This document shows positions 6,860 to 16,700 of a DNA stretch of 64,000 nucleotides, piece by piece; position 1 is the first letter of the stretch, and each line of letters opens with the position of its first letter. The position numbers were made by a program, and so were the translations under genes. The notes below the pieces were generated by a model, which worked only from the letters and a program-made list of their open reading frames with translations, ran no database searches and was not told the origin of the DNA. This stretch comes from an uncultured Candidatus Melainabacteria bacterium (GTDB lineage: Bacteria; Cyanobacteriota; Vampirovibrionia; Gastranaerophilales; Gastranaerophilaceae), in assembly GCA_937898445.1 (NCBI GenBank), contig CALEJY010000250.1, positions 1-64,000 on the forward strand, written 5' to 3'.

Positions 6860-8020
6860 TTATGCTTTAGGTGTAAATGTTTTTGTTACTCCGTTTATAG
6901 TTACTACTAACTCTCCGTCAGAATTAATATATATATCGTTAGTACTTAATAATTTTTTACCATTATTTTGATTATCGCCTTTGACATATACATCGCCTGC
7001 GAACCAAGCATTGCCTTTCCAATCAAGAGTATAAGCATTACTTCTTTCTGTATCATCAGTACCATTACCAACTATGTGGGCATACTTATCATTAGCATCC
7101 TCTATATTATATTTACCTTGAACGTGTTGATAATTTGATGATGCTTTAGTACTAAACCCTTCTGCATGAGATGCATAAGCCATAGTATAGGTTTCTGTAC
7201 AACTTCCTTCTGCATGAGAATAATCTCCTCTAGCGACTGTATTTCGTCCTTCTGCATGGGAATCCTCTCCATAAGCTAAATTATAAGAACCTTGAGCGCA
7301 AGAACAATTCCCATCAGCAGTTAAATCCCTCCCAATAGCAATAGAATTACGACTTGAGGCTATTGCTCCTTCACCAACAGCAATACTATTATTATAAGCG
7401 AATCCTCCAATTACAATATTGTCTTTTGGAGTTATATATATATCGCTAATATAATCTGTAATTTCAAAAATTTTAATAATTCTTCCTTGAGGAAATTCAT
7501 TAGACGAATAAATACTCATTTTATTATCTAATGTATTAGTATAATATTTTATACCGTTTGAATCGTAATAAACAGAATCATAAGAAGTAGAATCTTGTAC
7601 TCGATATAAGGAATCAAAATCTATCCCTATATAAATAACAAATTTATTTAACTTTTGAAAATCTATATCGTATTTAGAAAAATCTAGTACCCTATAGTTC
7701 CCAACCATACTTTCATAATATTCTAAATTATTTAATTCATCTGCGGTTAGCTCAATAGTATATTCATTTAATATTTGTGGCATCATTTTATTTCGAGGTA
7801 TTCCGTCATTAATACATTCTGAATACATTTCCATTTCTTCCATTGTTTTAGGTTTAGGTAATTTAATACTATGTAATAATTTAGTTAATTCATTATCTTC
7901 AATATTATAGTCTTTAATTATTTGATAAACTTGGTATATCTGCATTGTTGTTCTTGGGAAAGAAATCTTTCTATATTCTTTCCCATAATTTTTATTAAAA
8001 TATTTAATTAATTTATTCAT
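6860..8020 (-). CDS. Modular tail-fibre protein with YadA-head-like repeats
   Basis: This 386-residue paralogue of the 504-residue fibre has an almost identical N-terminal domain (RKISFPRTTMQIYQVYQII, about 18-36). A 130-residue variable region follows, then YadA-like turns (SIAIGRDLTADGNCSCAQG and SHAEG repeats, about 215-300), the shared KYAHIVGNG/TLDWKGNAWFAG module and the shared C-terminal tip LVVTINGVTKTFTPKA. The mixture of conserved ends and a divergent centre indicates evolution by module exchange and duplication. It sits immediately downstream of the endolysin gene (8-bp gap), unlike the usual endolysin-holin arrangement. Its role is predicted to be host recognition at the tail tip. 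Confidence 0.75.
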   Translation of the reverse strand: MNKLIKYFNKNYGKEYRKISFPRTTMQIYQVYQIIKDYNIEDNELTKLLHSIKLPKPKTMEEMEMYSECINDGIPRNKMMPQILNEYTIELTADELNNLEYYESMVGNYRVLDFSKYDIDFQKLNKFVIYIGIDFDSLYRVQDSTSYDSVYYDSNGIKYYTNTLDNKMSIYSSNEFPQGRIIKIFEITDYISDIYITPKDNIVIGGFAYNNSIAVGEGAIASSRNSIAIGRDLTADGNCSCAQGSYNLAYGEDSHAEGRNTVARGDYSHAEGSCTETYTMAYASHAEGFSTKASSNYQHVQGKYNIEDANDKYAHIVGNGTDDTERSNAYTLDWKGNAWFAGDVYVKGDNQNNGKKLLSTNDIYINSDGELVVTINGVTKTFTPKA

Positions 8021-8028
8021 TATTTCAC

Positions 8029-8847
8029 CTATCTTTCGAATACTTCTACATATTTACTACTAGCAGTTATATAATAGCCTGCTTTAACTAAATACATATG
8101 CGTACCACAACCAGTATCAGTAACTTCTTTCACTATAGTTACACAAGTTCCTGCTTTAACCTCTCCAATCACAGAAGAAGAATTGAAATCAGGAGTTTTA
8201 TGTATATTAACATCTTTAAGAACTCTTAAATATTTTGTTTTAGTAGTTGTAGTATTAGGAATTTGAGTAACATTACCTTTACCATTAGTACAGTTTACGA
8301 TGTCAGATAGTTTTATTTTACCTGCCTTTAAATTGTAACAATCTAATCTAAATTGTTCGTATTTTTTTGGATTTAAAACCATGTAAATTGGACACAATTT
8401 ATATGCTCTACCAACAACATCTGTGTGTCTAATTATGTCTTTCTTAGGGTTTAACCCTTTATTTGCGCACAACCAAGCACAAAGATGTACCATAGCTTTA
8501 TATGTAGCATCTGTATAATGGTTATCCTTACCTGTGGTTGCCACTTCAACTCCAACAGCATAAGAATTAGCACTATTAGTACAATAACACATTTCATTCA
8601 ATGGGATTAATTGATATATTGTTCCGTCTAGGTCAATTACAAAATGAGCAGATGCGTAGATATATCTTCCGTTTACTTTATATCCGTTTGCCACAACATT
8701 GTTAAAATAGCTAACTGTATTTTTTCCCGGAACATCTGCTTGACCTGTGTAGTGTATTGCCACTTTAGTATAATTTAATTTAATTCCGGGTCTACCGTAT
8801 TTATTAAATTTCATAAATTTTTCTATTATTTTTGGTTTTTGAACCAT
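8029..8847 (-). CDS. Endolysin: zinc N-acetylmuramoyl-L-alanine amidase with C-terminal SH3 domain
   Basis: This 272-residue endolysin would cut the bond between MurNAc and the peptide stem of peptidoglycan at the end of infection. The amidase_2/PGRP domain spans about residues 20-165, with zinc-ligand candidates H32 (AIHYTG), H141 (IIRHTD) and C152 (KLCP), and K150 near the active site. Residues 205-270 form a bacterial SH3-like wall-binding domain (LRVLKDVNIHKTPDF and a VKAG...YV ending). There is no signal peptide, so it needs the holin. The start is supported by AAGGAGATG before the ATG. It is embedded between fibre genes, about 19 kb downstream of the holin, and directly follows a terminator, so it may need its own transcript or read-through. 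Confidence 0.9.
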   Translation of the reverse strand: MVQKPKIIEKFMKFNKYGRPGIKLNYTKVAIHYTGQADVPGKNTVSYFNNVVANGYKVNGRYIYASAHFVIDLDGTIYQLIPLNEMCYCTNSANSYAVGVEVATTGKDNHYTDATYKAMVHLCAWLCANKGLNPKKDIIRHTDVVGRAYKLCPIYMVLNPKKYEQFRLDCYNLKAGKIKLSDIVNCTNGKGNVTQIPNTTTTKTKYLRVLKDVNIHKTPDFNSSSVIGEVKAGTCVTIVKEVTDTGCGTHMYLVKAGYYITASSKYVEVFER

Positions 8848-8865
8848 AAAATCATCTCCTTGTTA

Positions 8866-8897
8866 AAATAAAAAGAGCAGAGAACAATCTCTACTCT
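8866..8897 (-). terminator. Terminator between fibre gene and endolysin
   Basis: On the minus strand AGAGTAGAGA (8897-8888) pairs with TCTCTGCTCT (8883-8874) around TTGT: 10 bp with one G-U, followed by TTTTATTTT. It ends the transcript of the fibre genes to the right and may limit endolysin expression. Confidence 0.85.
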
Positions 8898-10447
8898 GAT
8901 TTAGGTACAAATGTTTTTGTTACACCATTTATAGTGACCACTAATTCTCCCGCATCATTAAATGATATATCTTTTGTACTTAATAATTTATTTCCTTCAT
9001 CTTGATTATTTCCTCCGACATAAACATCCTTTTTAAACCATGCGTTACCATTCCAATCTAATGTATGTGCATTAGAACGATGACTTTCTCCTGTCCCATT
9101 CCCAACGATTAAAGTATATCTATCATCTTCATTTATGTTATTATATGCCCCAAAAGCAAGTTGTCCTGCTGAATTTGATTCTACACACATTCCTATGGCA
9201 GCACTATTAGTTCCACGAGCAACGGTTCTTTCTCCAACAGAAAGGCTTCTATCCCCTTGAATTTTCCCATTAGAATTATCGTAATTCGTACCTACTTGAA
9301 GTGAATCAGAAATTGTTGCACTTGCTGGTAAATAAACCCCATTTTGAATTTTAAAGTTTTTATCTATTTCATACAAGCTTATTGATAAAGAAAGATTAAT
9401 AGAATGGAATATACTTTCACAAGTACAATTAAAAGATGTAGTTTTATTTTTTTGAAATACAAGTTTTGTATTTTCTTTACTTGCTACTACATATATATAT
9501 AATTTTAAATCTTTTTCTTTATCAATATACATAACCATTGAAGTATGAAGATATTCTAAGTCTCCTCTATAAGAATGATATAGTCGATAAGTTCTTCCTT
9601 TATTTATTTGAAGATAATAGTCCATGTTTTGATAAGCTAATCCTTCTATTCGTGCGCTATTTATAATCCATGTATGCGTAGACATAGAAGAATTAGAAAA
9701 AAAATCATCAATAGCAGATTTACTTACATCTGTATTAAATACTTCTCTTAATGTATAATCTTCCTTAGAATCAACATATTTTTTATTAACTAAAATATTA
9801 CTATCATCGTTATCAGATATAGTGTCAGAAAATTTTATAGGTTTTTTAATGTTTAAATATTTTTGTGATTTATTAGCCACAAAACATCCATCTAAATCAA
9901 TATGATTAGGAGAAATTGATATATAACCGTCTTTATTTCCTAAATGAATAGTTTCAGGCATTAATTCTGTATCAATTTTCTTTAGTTCTATAATTTCATA
10001 TATTTCTAAATCTGTTTTAATATCAACATACCCATCTGTTAAATCTATTTCAAAATACTCTTCATTAATTATCGTATCTTCTTGCTCGATGTCATAATAT
10101 GAATTAGGATATATATTAATTTCTCCAATAGAATCTTCATGGTAAAGAGCTGTCCCCCAAGGAGTTAGTTGTGGATACATAAAAAATTGTTGATTTAAAA
10201 ATTTTATATAGTATTTTTTATTTGTATCAATTTCTAAATGTTTATTAAAATAAGTATAACGATAATTATTTGACATATTCCATGTTCTATTTATTAATTC
10301 TTCTTTTGTTATTTTTAAAATTAATTTCTTTTTTACATAACAAGGTAATATATCATAAACATCTGTATTAATTTTTTTATCTACCTGATCTAAAGTTTTA
10401 TTAAAATCTTTTTTTAATTCTTGTAATAATATATCTTCGTTTAACAT
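8891..10447 (-). CDS. Modular tail-fibre protein, divergent N-terminus
   Basis: This 518-residue fibre-family protein lacks the MNKLIKYF-type attachment domain of its neighbours, so its N-terminal half (1-380) is unique in the window; an N-terminal helical start is followed by beta-rich sequence. From about residue 395 it joins the family, with YadA-like turns (KIQGDRSLSVGERTVARG, then AIG and AFG turns), the IVGNG/SNAHTLDWNGNAWF module and the terminal GELVVTINGVTKTFVPKSE, nearly identical to the ends of the genes at 4671 and 6860. The stop codon lies within a terminator stem. It probably forms a second fibre type or a different baseplate position. Confidence 0.7.
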   Translation of the reverse strand: MLNEDILLQELKKDFNKTLDQVDKKINTDVYDILPCYVKKKLILKITKEELINRTWNMSNNYRYTYFNKHLEIDTNKKYYIKFLNQQFFMYPQLTPWGTALYHEDSIGEINIYPNSYYDIEQEDTIINEEYFEIDLTDGYVDIKTDLEIYEIIELKKIDTELMPETIHLGNKDGYISISPNHIDLDGCFVANKSQKYLNIKKPIKFSDTISDNDDSNILVNKKYVDSKEDYTLREVFNTDVSKSAIDDFFSNSSMSTHTWIINSARIEGLAYQNMDYYLQINKGRTYRLYHSYRGDLEYLHTSMVMYIDKEKDLKLYIYVVASKENTKLVFQKNKTTSFNCTCESIFHSINLSLSISLYEIDKNFKIQNGVYLPASATISDSLQVGTNYDNSNGKIQGDRSLSVGERTVARGTNSAAIGMCVESNSAGQLAFGAYNNINEDDRYTLIVGNGTGESHRSNAHTLDWNGNAWFKKDVYVGGNNQDEGNKLLSTKDISFNDAGELVVTINGVTKTFVPKSE

Positions 10448-10458
10448 AAAATCACCTC

Positions 10459-11214
10459 TTATTGTGGGGATTGTTCAGAAATTTCTACTAAACAAGGCTG
10501 ACTCAATACAGATTTATCTTCCATAAAAACATTTAAAATCATGTAGAAATAAACATTATAAGTTATAAAATGTCCGTATACTATATCATTAGGAGAATCA
10601 TAATTTTGAAGATATTCTGAATCATCATTTACATTTTCCTTAGACAATTCTTCTAATGCTCCTTGAATATCGGATATTTTAATCATATAAAGTTTTAAAG
10701 AATATCTGTAAGAATCATCTAAAGACTCATCTGCCACATCTTGTATATTATTATCATGAAGCTCTAAAACCAATATATAATCTAAATCTATTTGAGTTAA
10801 AGAGATTCCTATAAGAGTTCTACCATAAATCAAATTGACATTAACAGGTTTATATGAAAGCGCAGAAAGACTTTGAGGACTCGTTCCTTGAGGTGGTCCG
10901 GAAGGTGTTTTTAATGTAACAAAATTCAATTCGATATCTTTATATGAAAAATTTCTTTGGATTACAAAAACATGAATCGCTCCACCTGTTTCTAAAAGAT
11001 TATTTATTGATTCTGTATCCTTTATTCTTAGTTCACAATAACCATCATGATTTACATATTGACATTTTATAGGAGTTAATTTACTTCCACCACCAATATT
11101 ACTTCCATCAATTCTATACATCTTACCATCTTTCCCTAAAGCCAACACAGTATCGACTTGTTCTTTATCTTCTAATAATGGTAAATCTGTTACTTTTGTT
11201 CTTAAATCATTCAT
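10459..11214 (-). CDS. Tail-fibre-region protein of unknown function
   Basis: This 251-residue protein starts MNDLRTKVTDLPLLEDKE, with a short motif (VDTVLALGKDGKMYRIDGSNIGGG) typical of phage fibre N-termini just before a Gly-rich hinge at about residues 40-44. The remaining 200 residues are predicted beta-rich with no motif I know. The start has a weak GGAGATGAT-type ribosome site. It is co-directional, with gaps of 11 bp on each side within the fibre array. It is probably an accessory fibre or tip protein; a chaperone role is also possible. Confidence 0.6.
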   Translation of the reverse strand: MNDLRTKVTDLPLLEDKEQVDTVLALGKDGKMYRIDGSNIGGGSKLTPIKCQYVNHDGYCELRIKDTESINNLLETGGAIHVFVIQRNFSYKDIELNFVTLKTPSGPPQGTSPQSLSALSYKPVNVNLIYGRTLIGISLTQIDLDYILVLELHDNNIQDVADESLDDSYRYSLKLYMIKISDIQGALEELSKENVNDDSEYLQNYDSPNDIVYGHFITYNVYFYMILNVFMEDKSVLSQPCLVEISEQSPQ

Positions 11215-11225
11215 TGTATCATCTC

Positions 11226-11552
11226 CTAAATTTCTATTAATTTATTATTTTCATCTGATAAATATGTTCCGTCAGATAACATTAAAGCATCTACTACTAA
11301 TCCATAATAAAGCATTTTATCTAATGTTTCGTTTTCATAGTTTAAACATTCAGAATAAAATTCTCTTTCAGTTATATTTCTAGGTTTAGGTAAGACACAT
11401 TCTTTAAGTAATGAAATTAAATATGTATCTGATATATTGCAATCCTTTATTGATTGATATGCTTGATATATTTGGATTGTTGTTCTAGGATATGCTATCT
11501 TACCGTATTCTTTTCCATAATTTGTGTTAAAGTATTTAATTAATTCATTCAT
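11226..11552 (-). CDS. Short fibre-family protein (attachment domain only)
   Basis: This 108-residue protein consists almost entirely of the conserved N-terminal domain of the fibre family (AYPRTTIQIYQAYQSI at about 20-35, then LPKPRNITEREFYSECLNY). A 35-residue unique tail ending GTYLSDENNKLIEI follows. No YadA-like shaft or VTINGV tip is present. It could be a small baseplate-bound adaptor onto which other fibres assemble, a plug for unoccupied sites, or a truncated duplicate. Intact reading frame and spacing (11 bp to each neighbour) argue that it is expressed. Confidence 0.6.
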   Translation of the reverse strand: MNELIKYFNTNYGKEYGKIAYPRTTIQIYQAYQSIKDCNISDTYLISLLKECVLPKPRNITEREFYSECLNYENETLDKMLYYGLVVDALMLSDGTYLSDENNKLIEI

Positions 11553-11563
11553 TTAATCAACTC

Positions 11564-11971
11564 CTATACAGGTGCGTTACCATATACTCCATCTCTAGTA
11601 TAAATATTTATCGCTTTATCTTCTAATCTTATTTCCACACTTTCAGCAGTACATATTATATCCTCATCGTTTTCCACTAAAATAATTTTACCTTTTCTTA
11701 TAGCTTCTGCTATTTCATCTATTTCATCTTCCCATTCTTCTTTTGGTATACTTATAGTGTAATATTCATTTCCATCTTCATTTAAAGAAAAATAATCTTT
11801 CCATGAATCTATTTTAGGCAATTTAACATCTTTTAACATTTCTTGTATTTCATCATTTTGTATACGAGATAAGAATTTATATGTTTTTAATATTTGTAAG
11901 TCTGTTTTTGGGTACGGAAGATAAAATATGCCACCGAATAACTCGTTATATTTATTTATTATTTTATTCAT
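11564..11971 (-). CDS. Short fibre-family protein with divergent attachment domain
   Basis: This 135-residue protein has a diverged copy of the family N-terminal domain (LPYPKTDLQILKTYKFLSR at about 18-36, then DVKLPKIDSW). An acidic C-terminal half follows (EEWEDEIDEIAEAIRKGKI, then short strands). The domain keeps the PKT/PRT-hydrophobic-Y core seen in its neighbours, showing common ancestry. It overlaps the upstream gene's stop by 4 bp (ATGA-type coupling). No enzymatic motif is seen. It is likely another small modular baseplate or fibre component. Confidence 0.55.
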   Translation of the reverse strand: MNKIINKYNELFGGIFYLPYPKTDLQILKTYKFLSRIQNDEIQEMLKDVKLPKIDSWKDYFSLNEDGNEYYTISIPKEEWEDEIDEIAEAIRKGKIILVENDEDIICTAESVEIRLEDKAINIYTRDGVYGNAPV

Positions 11972-12318
11972 TGTTCCTTTTCTCCTTCAAGATAATAATA
12001 CAATACGCCATTTCTTTCATAAACTTGATGATATCCATATGCATAATATGAATCATATAAATTTTCAATGTATTTATTTCCCGTTTTAGAGATTCTAATA
12101 TTATCAATATAATCAACACATTCTCTATATATGTCTAATTCTTTAAGAGTTGTTGGTTTTGGTACTTCTATTTTCTCAAATAATTTTCTCAATTCATCAT
12201 CATCATATTCATTTATTTTATTTTGTAAAAATAAGTAAACATAATAAAAGTCTGTTTTAGTTTTTGGGTATTCTATTTTAGAATATTTTTTATTATATAG
12301 TTTAATTAATTCGTTCAT
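11968..12318 (-). CDS. Short fibre-family protein
   Basis: This 116-residue member of the same family carries the domain core at about residues 14-32 (KIEYPKTKTDFYYVYLFLQ) and the following IEVPKPTTLKELDIYRECV. The C-terminal 40 residues are rich in Tyr (DSYYAYGYHQVYERNGV), resembling a ligand-contacting or interface tip. It overlaps the following gene's start by 4 bp. The series of short genes here looks like repeated duplication of an attachment domain with different small tips. Confidence 0.55.
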   Translation of the reverse strand: MNELIKLYNKKYSKIEYPKTKTDFYYVYLFLQNKINEYDDDELRKLFEKIEVPKPTTLKELDIYRECVDYIDNIRISKTGNKYIENLYDSYYAYGYHQVYERNGVLYYYLEGEKEQ

Positions 12319-12334
12319 ATTTAAACTCCTTTCT

Positions 12335-13141
12335 TTATTGCGGTATTTGACCCATTAAAATACTATTTTCAGATGCTTCTGCTAAAAGTCCTAAACAGGA
12401 AGATTTTAAAATTATTTTCTTTTCTTCTTTATTTATTTTCCAATAAGGTAAGATTCCGTCAACTCCCATATATATAGATTTACCCTTTTTTATTGCATCT
12501 AATACTGTATAATAATTATCTTTTTGAGTTAAAAAATATTGATTTTTATCCACAGATATTGGAAATGGGATTGAGTCACAATATAAGTCTATTTCGTCTA
12601 TATTTTTAGGAAATGGGAGAATAGTCTCGTCTATATAATCACATAAGCTATCATCGTTAATATAATTATTTACAGTAAATATAAAATTATATGCTCTATA
12701 CATATCCATTTTATTTTTAGGATATTCTAACTTAGGCAACTCAAGAGAATTTATATATAATGTTAAAGAACAGTTATTTTCGTTTATAGATATACCATTT
12801 GTTCTTAAAACAATCTCATCTCCCTTTATTATAATCATAACAGAATTATCGTTATATCCATTTACCTTATGCCCGTTTCTTACACTCTGTTTCATAATTC
12901 CTTCATAAACTTCCCCGTCTGTTTTTAAAATATAACCAATAGATATCGGTCTATTATCTTTTATTTTTGGCACTTTAAATAATGGATAATAATGAATTTC
13001 TTGTGGACTTATTAAACCAGCATCATTTCTAAAATCATCATATTCATCGGCATTTAATAATTTAACAGGTTTTAAATCTTTACAAATATATTCTCTTTTG
13101 TTAGTATATCTCTCGTTAAAATAATCAATCAACTCTTTCAT
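12335..13141 (-). CDS. Fibre-family protein with internal attachment-like domain
   Basis: In this 268-residue protein the family domain is displaced to the middle: LEYPKNKMDMYRAYNFI lies at about residues 136-152, followed by LPFPKNIDEIDLYCDSI. The N-terminus starts MKELIDYFNERY, like the family start, but about 120 unrelated residues are inserted before the PKN core. These include DGEVYEGIMKQSVRNGHKV, related to the DGEIYEGNVILG stretch of the adjacent gene at 13142. The structure suggests recombination between neighbouring genes. Its role is probably structural at the baseplate or fibre. Confidence 0.55.
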   Translation of the reverse strand: MKELIDYFNERYTNKREYICKDLKPVKLLNADEYDDFRNDAGLISPQEIHYYPLFKVPKIKDNRPISIGYILKTDGEVYEGIMKQSVRNGHKVNGYNDNSVMIIIKGDEIVLRTNGISINENNCSLTLYINSLELPKLEYPKNKMDMYRAYNFIFTVNNYINDDSLCDYIDETILPFPKNIDEIDLYCDSIPFPISVDKNQYFLTQKDNYYTVLDAIKKGKSIYMGVDGILPYWKINKEEKKIILKSSCLGLLAEASENSILMGQIPQ

Positions 13142-13723
13142 CTAATCAACTCCTTCAAAGTCTAATTTAATACTAAATACTTCTTCTTCCGTCTTACAAT
13201 TTCTAATTTTAACTTCTATCTGTTGTTGTTTTTCTACTAATGGCTCAACATATAATTTTATCTCTTTAGATAATCTTCCTAACTGCTCAAAAGAATAAGA
13301 TTCACAAACATTCTTTGTATCATTCCATTTCAAATTCGATTCTGTTCCAAATATATTATCTAATTGATATGAAAGTAAAGTACTTGTTAACAGTTGTTGT
13401 TTTTCCATCGTCACATTGTAATATCTTCCTTCTTCATATTTAACAGTAGAAAATAGAGGATTATCTTTAAGATATTGTGCTAAATTATTTTTACTTAATT
13501 CAATTCGCTGCTCTTTTAATTCTTTAAGTGGATCAGCTTCTTCAATCTTTTTTTCTATCTCTTTATAATTAACATCTTCAATGACAGAATAAGCACTAGG
13601 AGCCGCATTGACTCCTAGTATCACATTCCCTTCATAAATCTCTCCATCTTTATAAATCACATAACCTTCTTTTGGTTTTAATATTCTATAACCTTCTTTT
13701 TCTATTATCTCTATATTATTCAT
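13142..13723 (-). CDS. Tail-fibre-region protein with DUF4376-like C-terminus
   Basis: I choose the ATG at 13723 (193 residues) because TAGGTGAT lies just upstream; the longer frame would overlap the preceding gene. Residues 15-35 hold ILKPKEGYVIYKDGEIYEG. The C-terminal half has the pattern I associate with DUF4376-type proteins found near phage fibres (YSFEQLGRLSKEIKLYVEPL, then short basic helices). Such proteins often accompany fibres as tip or assembly components. It directly follows the large CotH/LRR protein gene and precedes the short fibre paralogues. The function is not established. Confidence 0.55.
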   Translation of the reverse strand: MNNIEIIEKEGYRILKPKEGYVIYKDGEIYEGNVILGVNAAPSAYSVIEDVNYKEIEKKIEEADPLKELKEQRIELSKNNLAQYLKDNPLFSTVKYEEGRYYNVTMEKQQLLTSTLLSYQLDNIFGTESNLKWNDTKNVCESYSFEQLGRLSKEIKLYVEPLVEKQQQIEVKIRNCKTEEEVFSIKLDFEGVD

Positions 13724-13731
13724 ATAATCAC

Positions 13732-16700
13732 CTACGCTAAAGTCCAACCTTTTGCTACCGCATCTGCTATTTGAGCTTCTGATAATCTTTCTAATGTTGC
13801 CTTACCTAATGTTAGTGTTTCTGCTTGTACTGTTCCTAAACCATTCATAAGAGATTCTATAGTAGCAGTAGGAGTTAATTCTAAATTATACATCTTATAT
13901 GAACTTGTTAGCTTTTTAGTATTTCCTTCTTCATCAGTAGCAAATACCCAATCCTTCATAAATTCAAAAGATGTATCATAAGTTAAATACCATTCATTAT
14001 AATTTGAGTTTCTATCATCTCTATGAAGATTACTTAAATCTATTCCTTTTATTGATTCAATGTACTTATCTTGTCTAAACATGCCACCAAAATCTGCTTT
14101 ACTTTCTAGTCTAGTCATATCTAATTCTACATTTACTAATTTTCTACAATAAGCAAATATATTTCTGTTTTCAGAGCAAGTTTGTGCATCGTCATTAAAA
14201 TATAATGAGTAAGGGAATTTAATATAAGCATCTGTAAGCTCTCCACAATTATTACAAAAACTATAAAATCCATAAGAATATGTTCCATTAAATTCTGCTC
14301 TAATAGATTTCATATTCGCACATCCTTCAAAACAATATTGAGAACTTGTTCTATCAGAGTTAACTACTATAGATGGATTTATTAAACCATGACAACCATA
14401 ATAAATATAATCCATATTATTTACATTATAAGGAAGAGTTTTGTAAATATTATCATCTGTTAATGAAGAGCAACCATAGCAACAAGAACGCATATTACAT
14501 TTATCATTAAAATCAGTAGGTAATGGAATTACATTTGTTAATGATTTATCTCCATAATATGTTCCTTCCATTGTTATTACTGTTGCGGGTAAATTAGCTC
14601 CCCCAATAGTTACAGAAGTTAAATTAGGACAATCTCTAAATGCCCAATCCATATATTGTAAAGGAGTACTTTCTGTTATTTCTTCAAGATGTAATTCTGT
14701 TAAAGATGTGCAACCTCTAACAAATCCACTCATTCTCTCTAAGCTAGTTAAAGTAGGTAATGCCAATTCAGTTAATTGAGGGCAATAAGCATACATTTGA
14801 TTTATATTTTTAGCATTTACATTTATTGTTCCTACTCTTTTTAATTTAGGGCAGCTAGCGAACCAGTTTGTAGTACTATTAGCACCAGTCATGTTTACAC
14901 ATTCTACTTCTTCTAGGTTTCGACTATTTTGGAATAAGCTTTCAGAACTCCACCATACATTTGTGCCGCTACAAGTAATTGTTCCAACTTTTACAAGGTT
15001 TGAATTTCTAAAAGTACCATATGCTATGGCATTTCCTTTAAAATTACATTCTTTAATGTATTTAAGATTAGAACCAACAAAAGGTGTATCTCCGTAATTA
15101 TAATCTGCTATATTATAATTATTTTCTATTGTAACTGCCTGTTCTTCATAAGAAGATTGTTCTTGAAGTGTTGCATATTTATAAGTTCTTCCTAAATCAT
15201 CTCTGTCTTGTAATAATTTAAAAAATCTACCTGCAAATTCCCAAGTAAAATCTGGGTTCGTACAATCATAGAATATGCCTCTTACTCTAGTCAGTCTATT
15301 ATCTATTAGATAATCCCAATCATTAGGCATTGTAATCTCTAAATCATCATTAGTAAAATCAACATTTGTAAACCACCAATAAGCTTCTGTCCAGTCAAAG
15401 CTAGATAAATCTATTTTCCCTTGAACTTTTACTTCAGGATAAGATTCAGAACCTCTTTCTTTTATATTCATATTATTAAAAGAAGGACTTACATATACAT
15501 TTTTAGTGTTTACTCCTTTAATAGTACCAGTAGATTGTGGTAATCCAGATAAGCATAACTCTGTTAACTCTCTATTTCCAAAATCTATTCCTTCATATCC
15601 GTCTGGGTGGTCGTCTTTAAAATATATATTTTTTAAAGTACATTTTGATTTTAAACAGTTGTTAGGGTAATTAGTAGTTGAGAATCCACACATCGGTTTA
15701 ATCCATATTGTTTTTAAAGTAGAAGGAAGAATTATTGTACTTAAATCTTGAGTAGTAACATTACAAGTAAATGTTTCTAAATTTTCAAATTTAGTTAAAT
15801 CTATTGTATCAGCATCACTATTGAACCACTTATCTTGCCTATTATCATATTGATGGATTCTAAAAGTTTTTATATTTGGACATTCTGTAATATTAATATT
15901 ATTAAAATCAAAAGAACCGCACATATCGTTCGTAGAATTCCATTGATGACCTGTTTGAGTTTCTCCTATAGTTAATTCTTGAAGATTAGGTAAATATTTT
16001 AATGTTAATTCCTCTAATCTGTAATTTAATCTAAAAGACATATATTTAGTAGATAGCATACTATTTTCTATATGAATAGAAGTTGCATTACATAACCCTA
16101 ATCCGAAAAGCGCCATTTTTCTAAACTTAGTAGCATCTTCATAATCTCCTAACGTATCTGCGCTTCTAGCATTTCCGTTAAAATCATAAAAAGTACTATT
16201 ATTCCAACCGTTCATACTTATATCTGAACGGGCAGTAAGTCTTTCTACTAAAGGACAGTTTATTAATGTAAATGCCGTTATATCACTTGCTCCACTTAAA
16301 GCTTCTGTATGATATGGAGAATACCAACTGACACTCGTTAAACCTACAATTCTCAAAGCATATTGATTTCTTAAATATAATGATGTTATTGTTTTAGGAA
16401 GATATATTTCTTCTAAGTTACCACCATTATTATTAAAGTTTACACCTGTCATTTTAGTTCCTCTTATATCTAAGTATTTTAAGTTTTGACAAGTAGCTAA
16501 TTCCATAACTTGATAACTGGTTAAACTACCTAAATTGGCACAACCATTAAAATCTATTTTTTGTAAGTAATCACAACCATTTATCTCTGCATTTACTAAT
16601 TTTGAACTGTTTCTACATATTACCTCATTTATTCTCGTAGCATTTGACAGAAGTAAATGAGTTGGGTTACAAGTACTTAAATCTCCTAAAGACTTAATAT

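Noticed and set aside
5850..7260. Short repeated DNA (ccttctgcatgaga) resembling a CRISPR array
   Set aside because: Units are inside coding frames, spaced by multiples of three and encode YadA-like SHAEG turns; no conserved long repeats or unique spacers.
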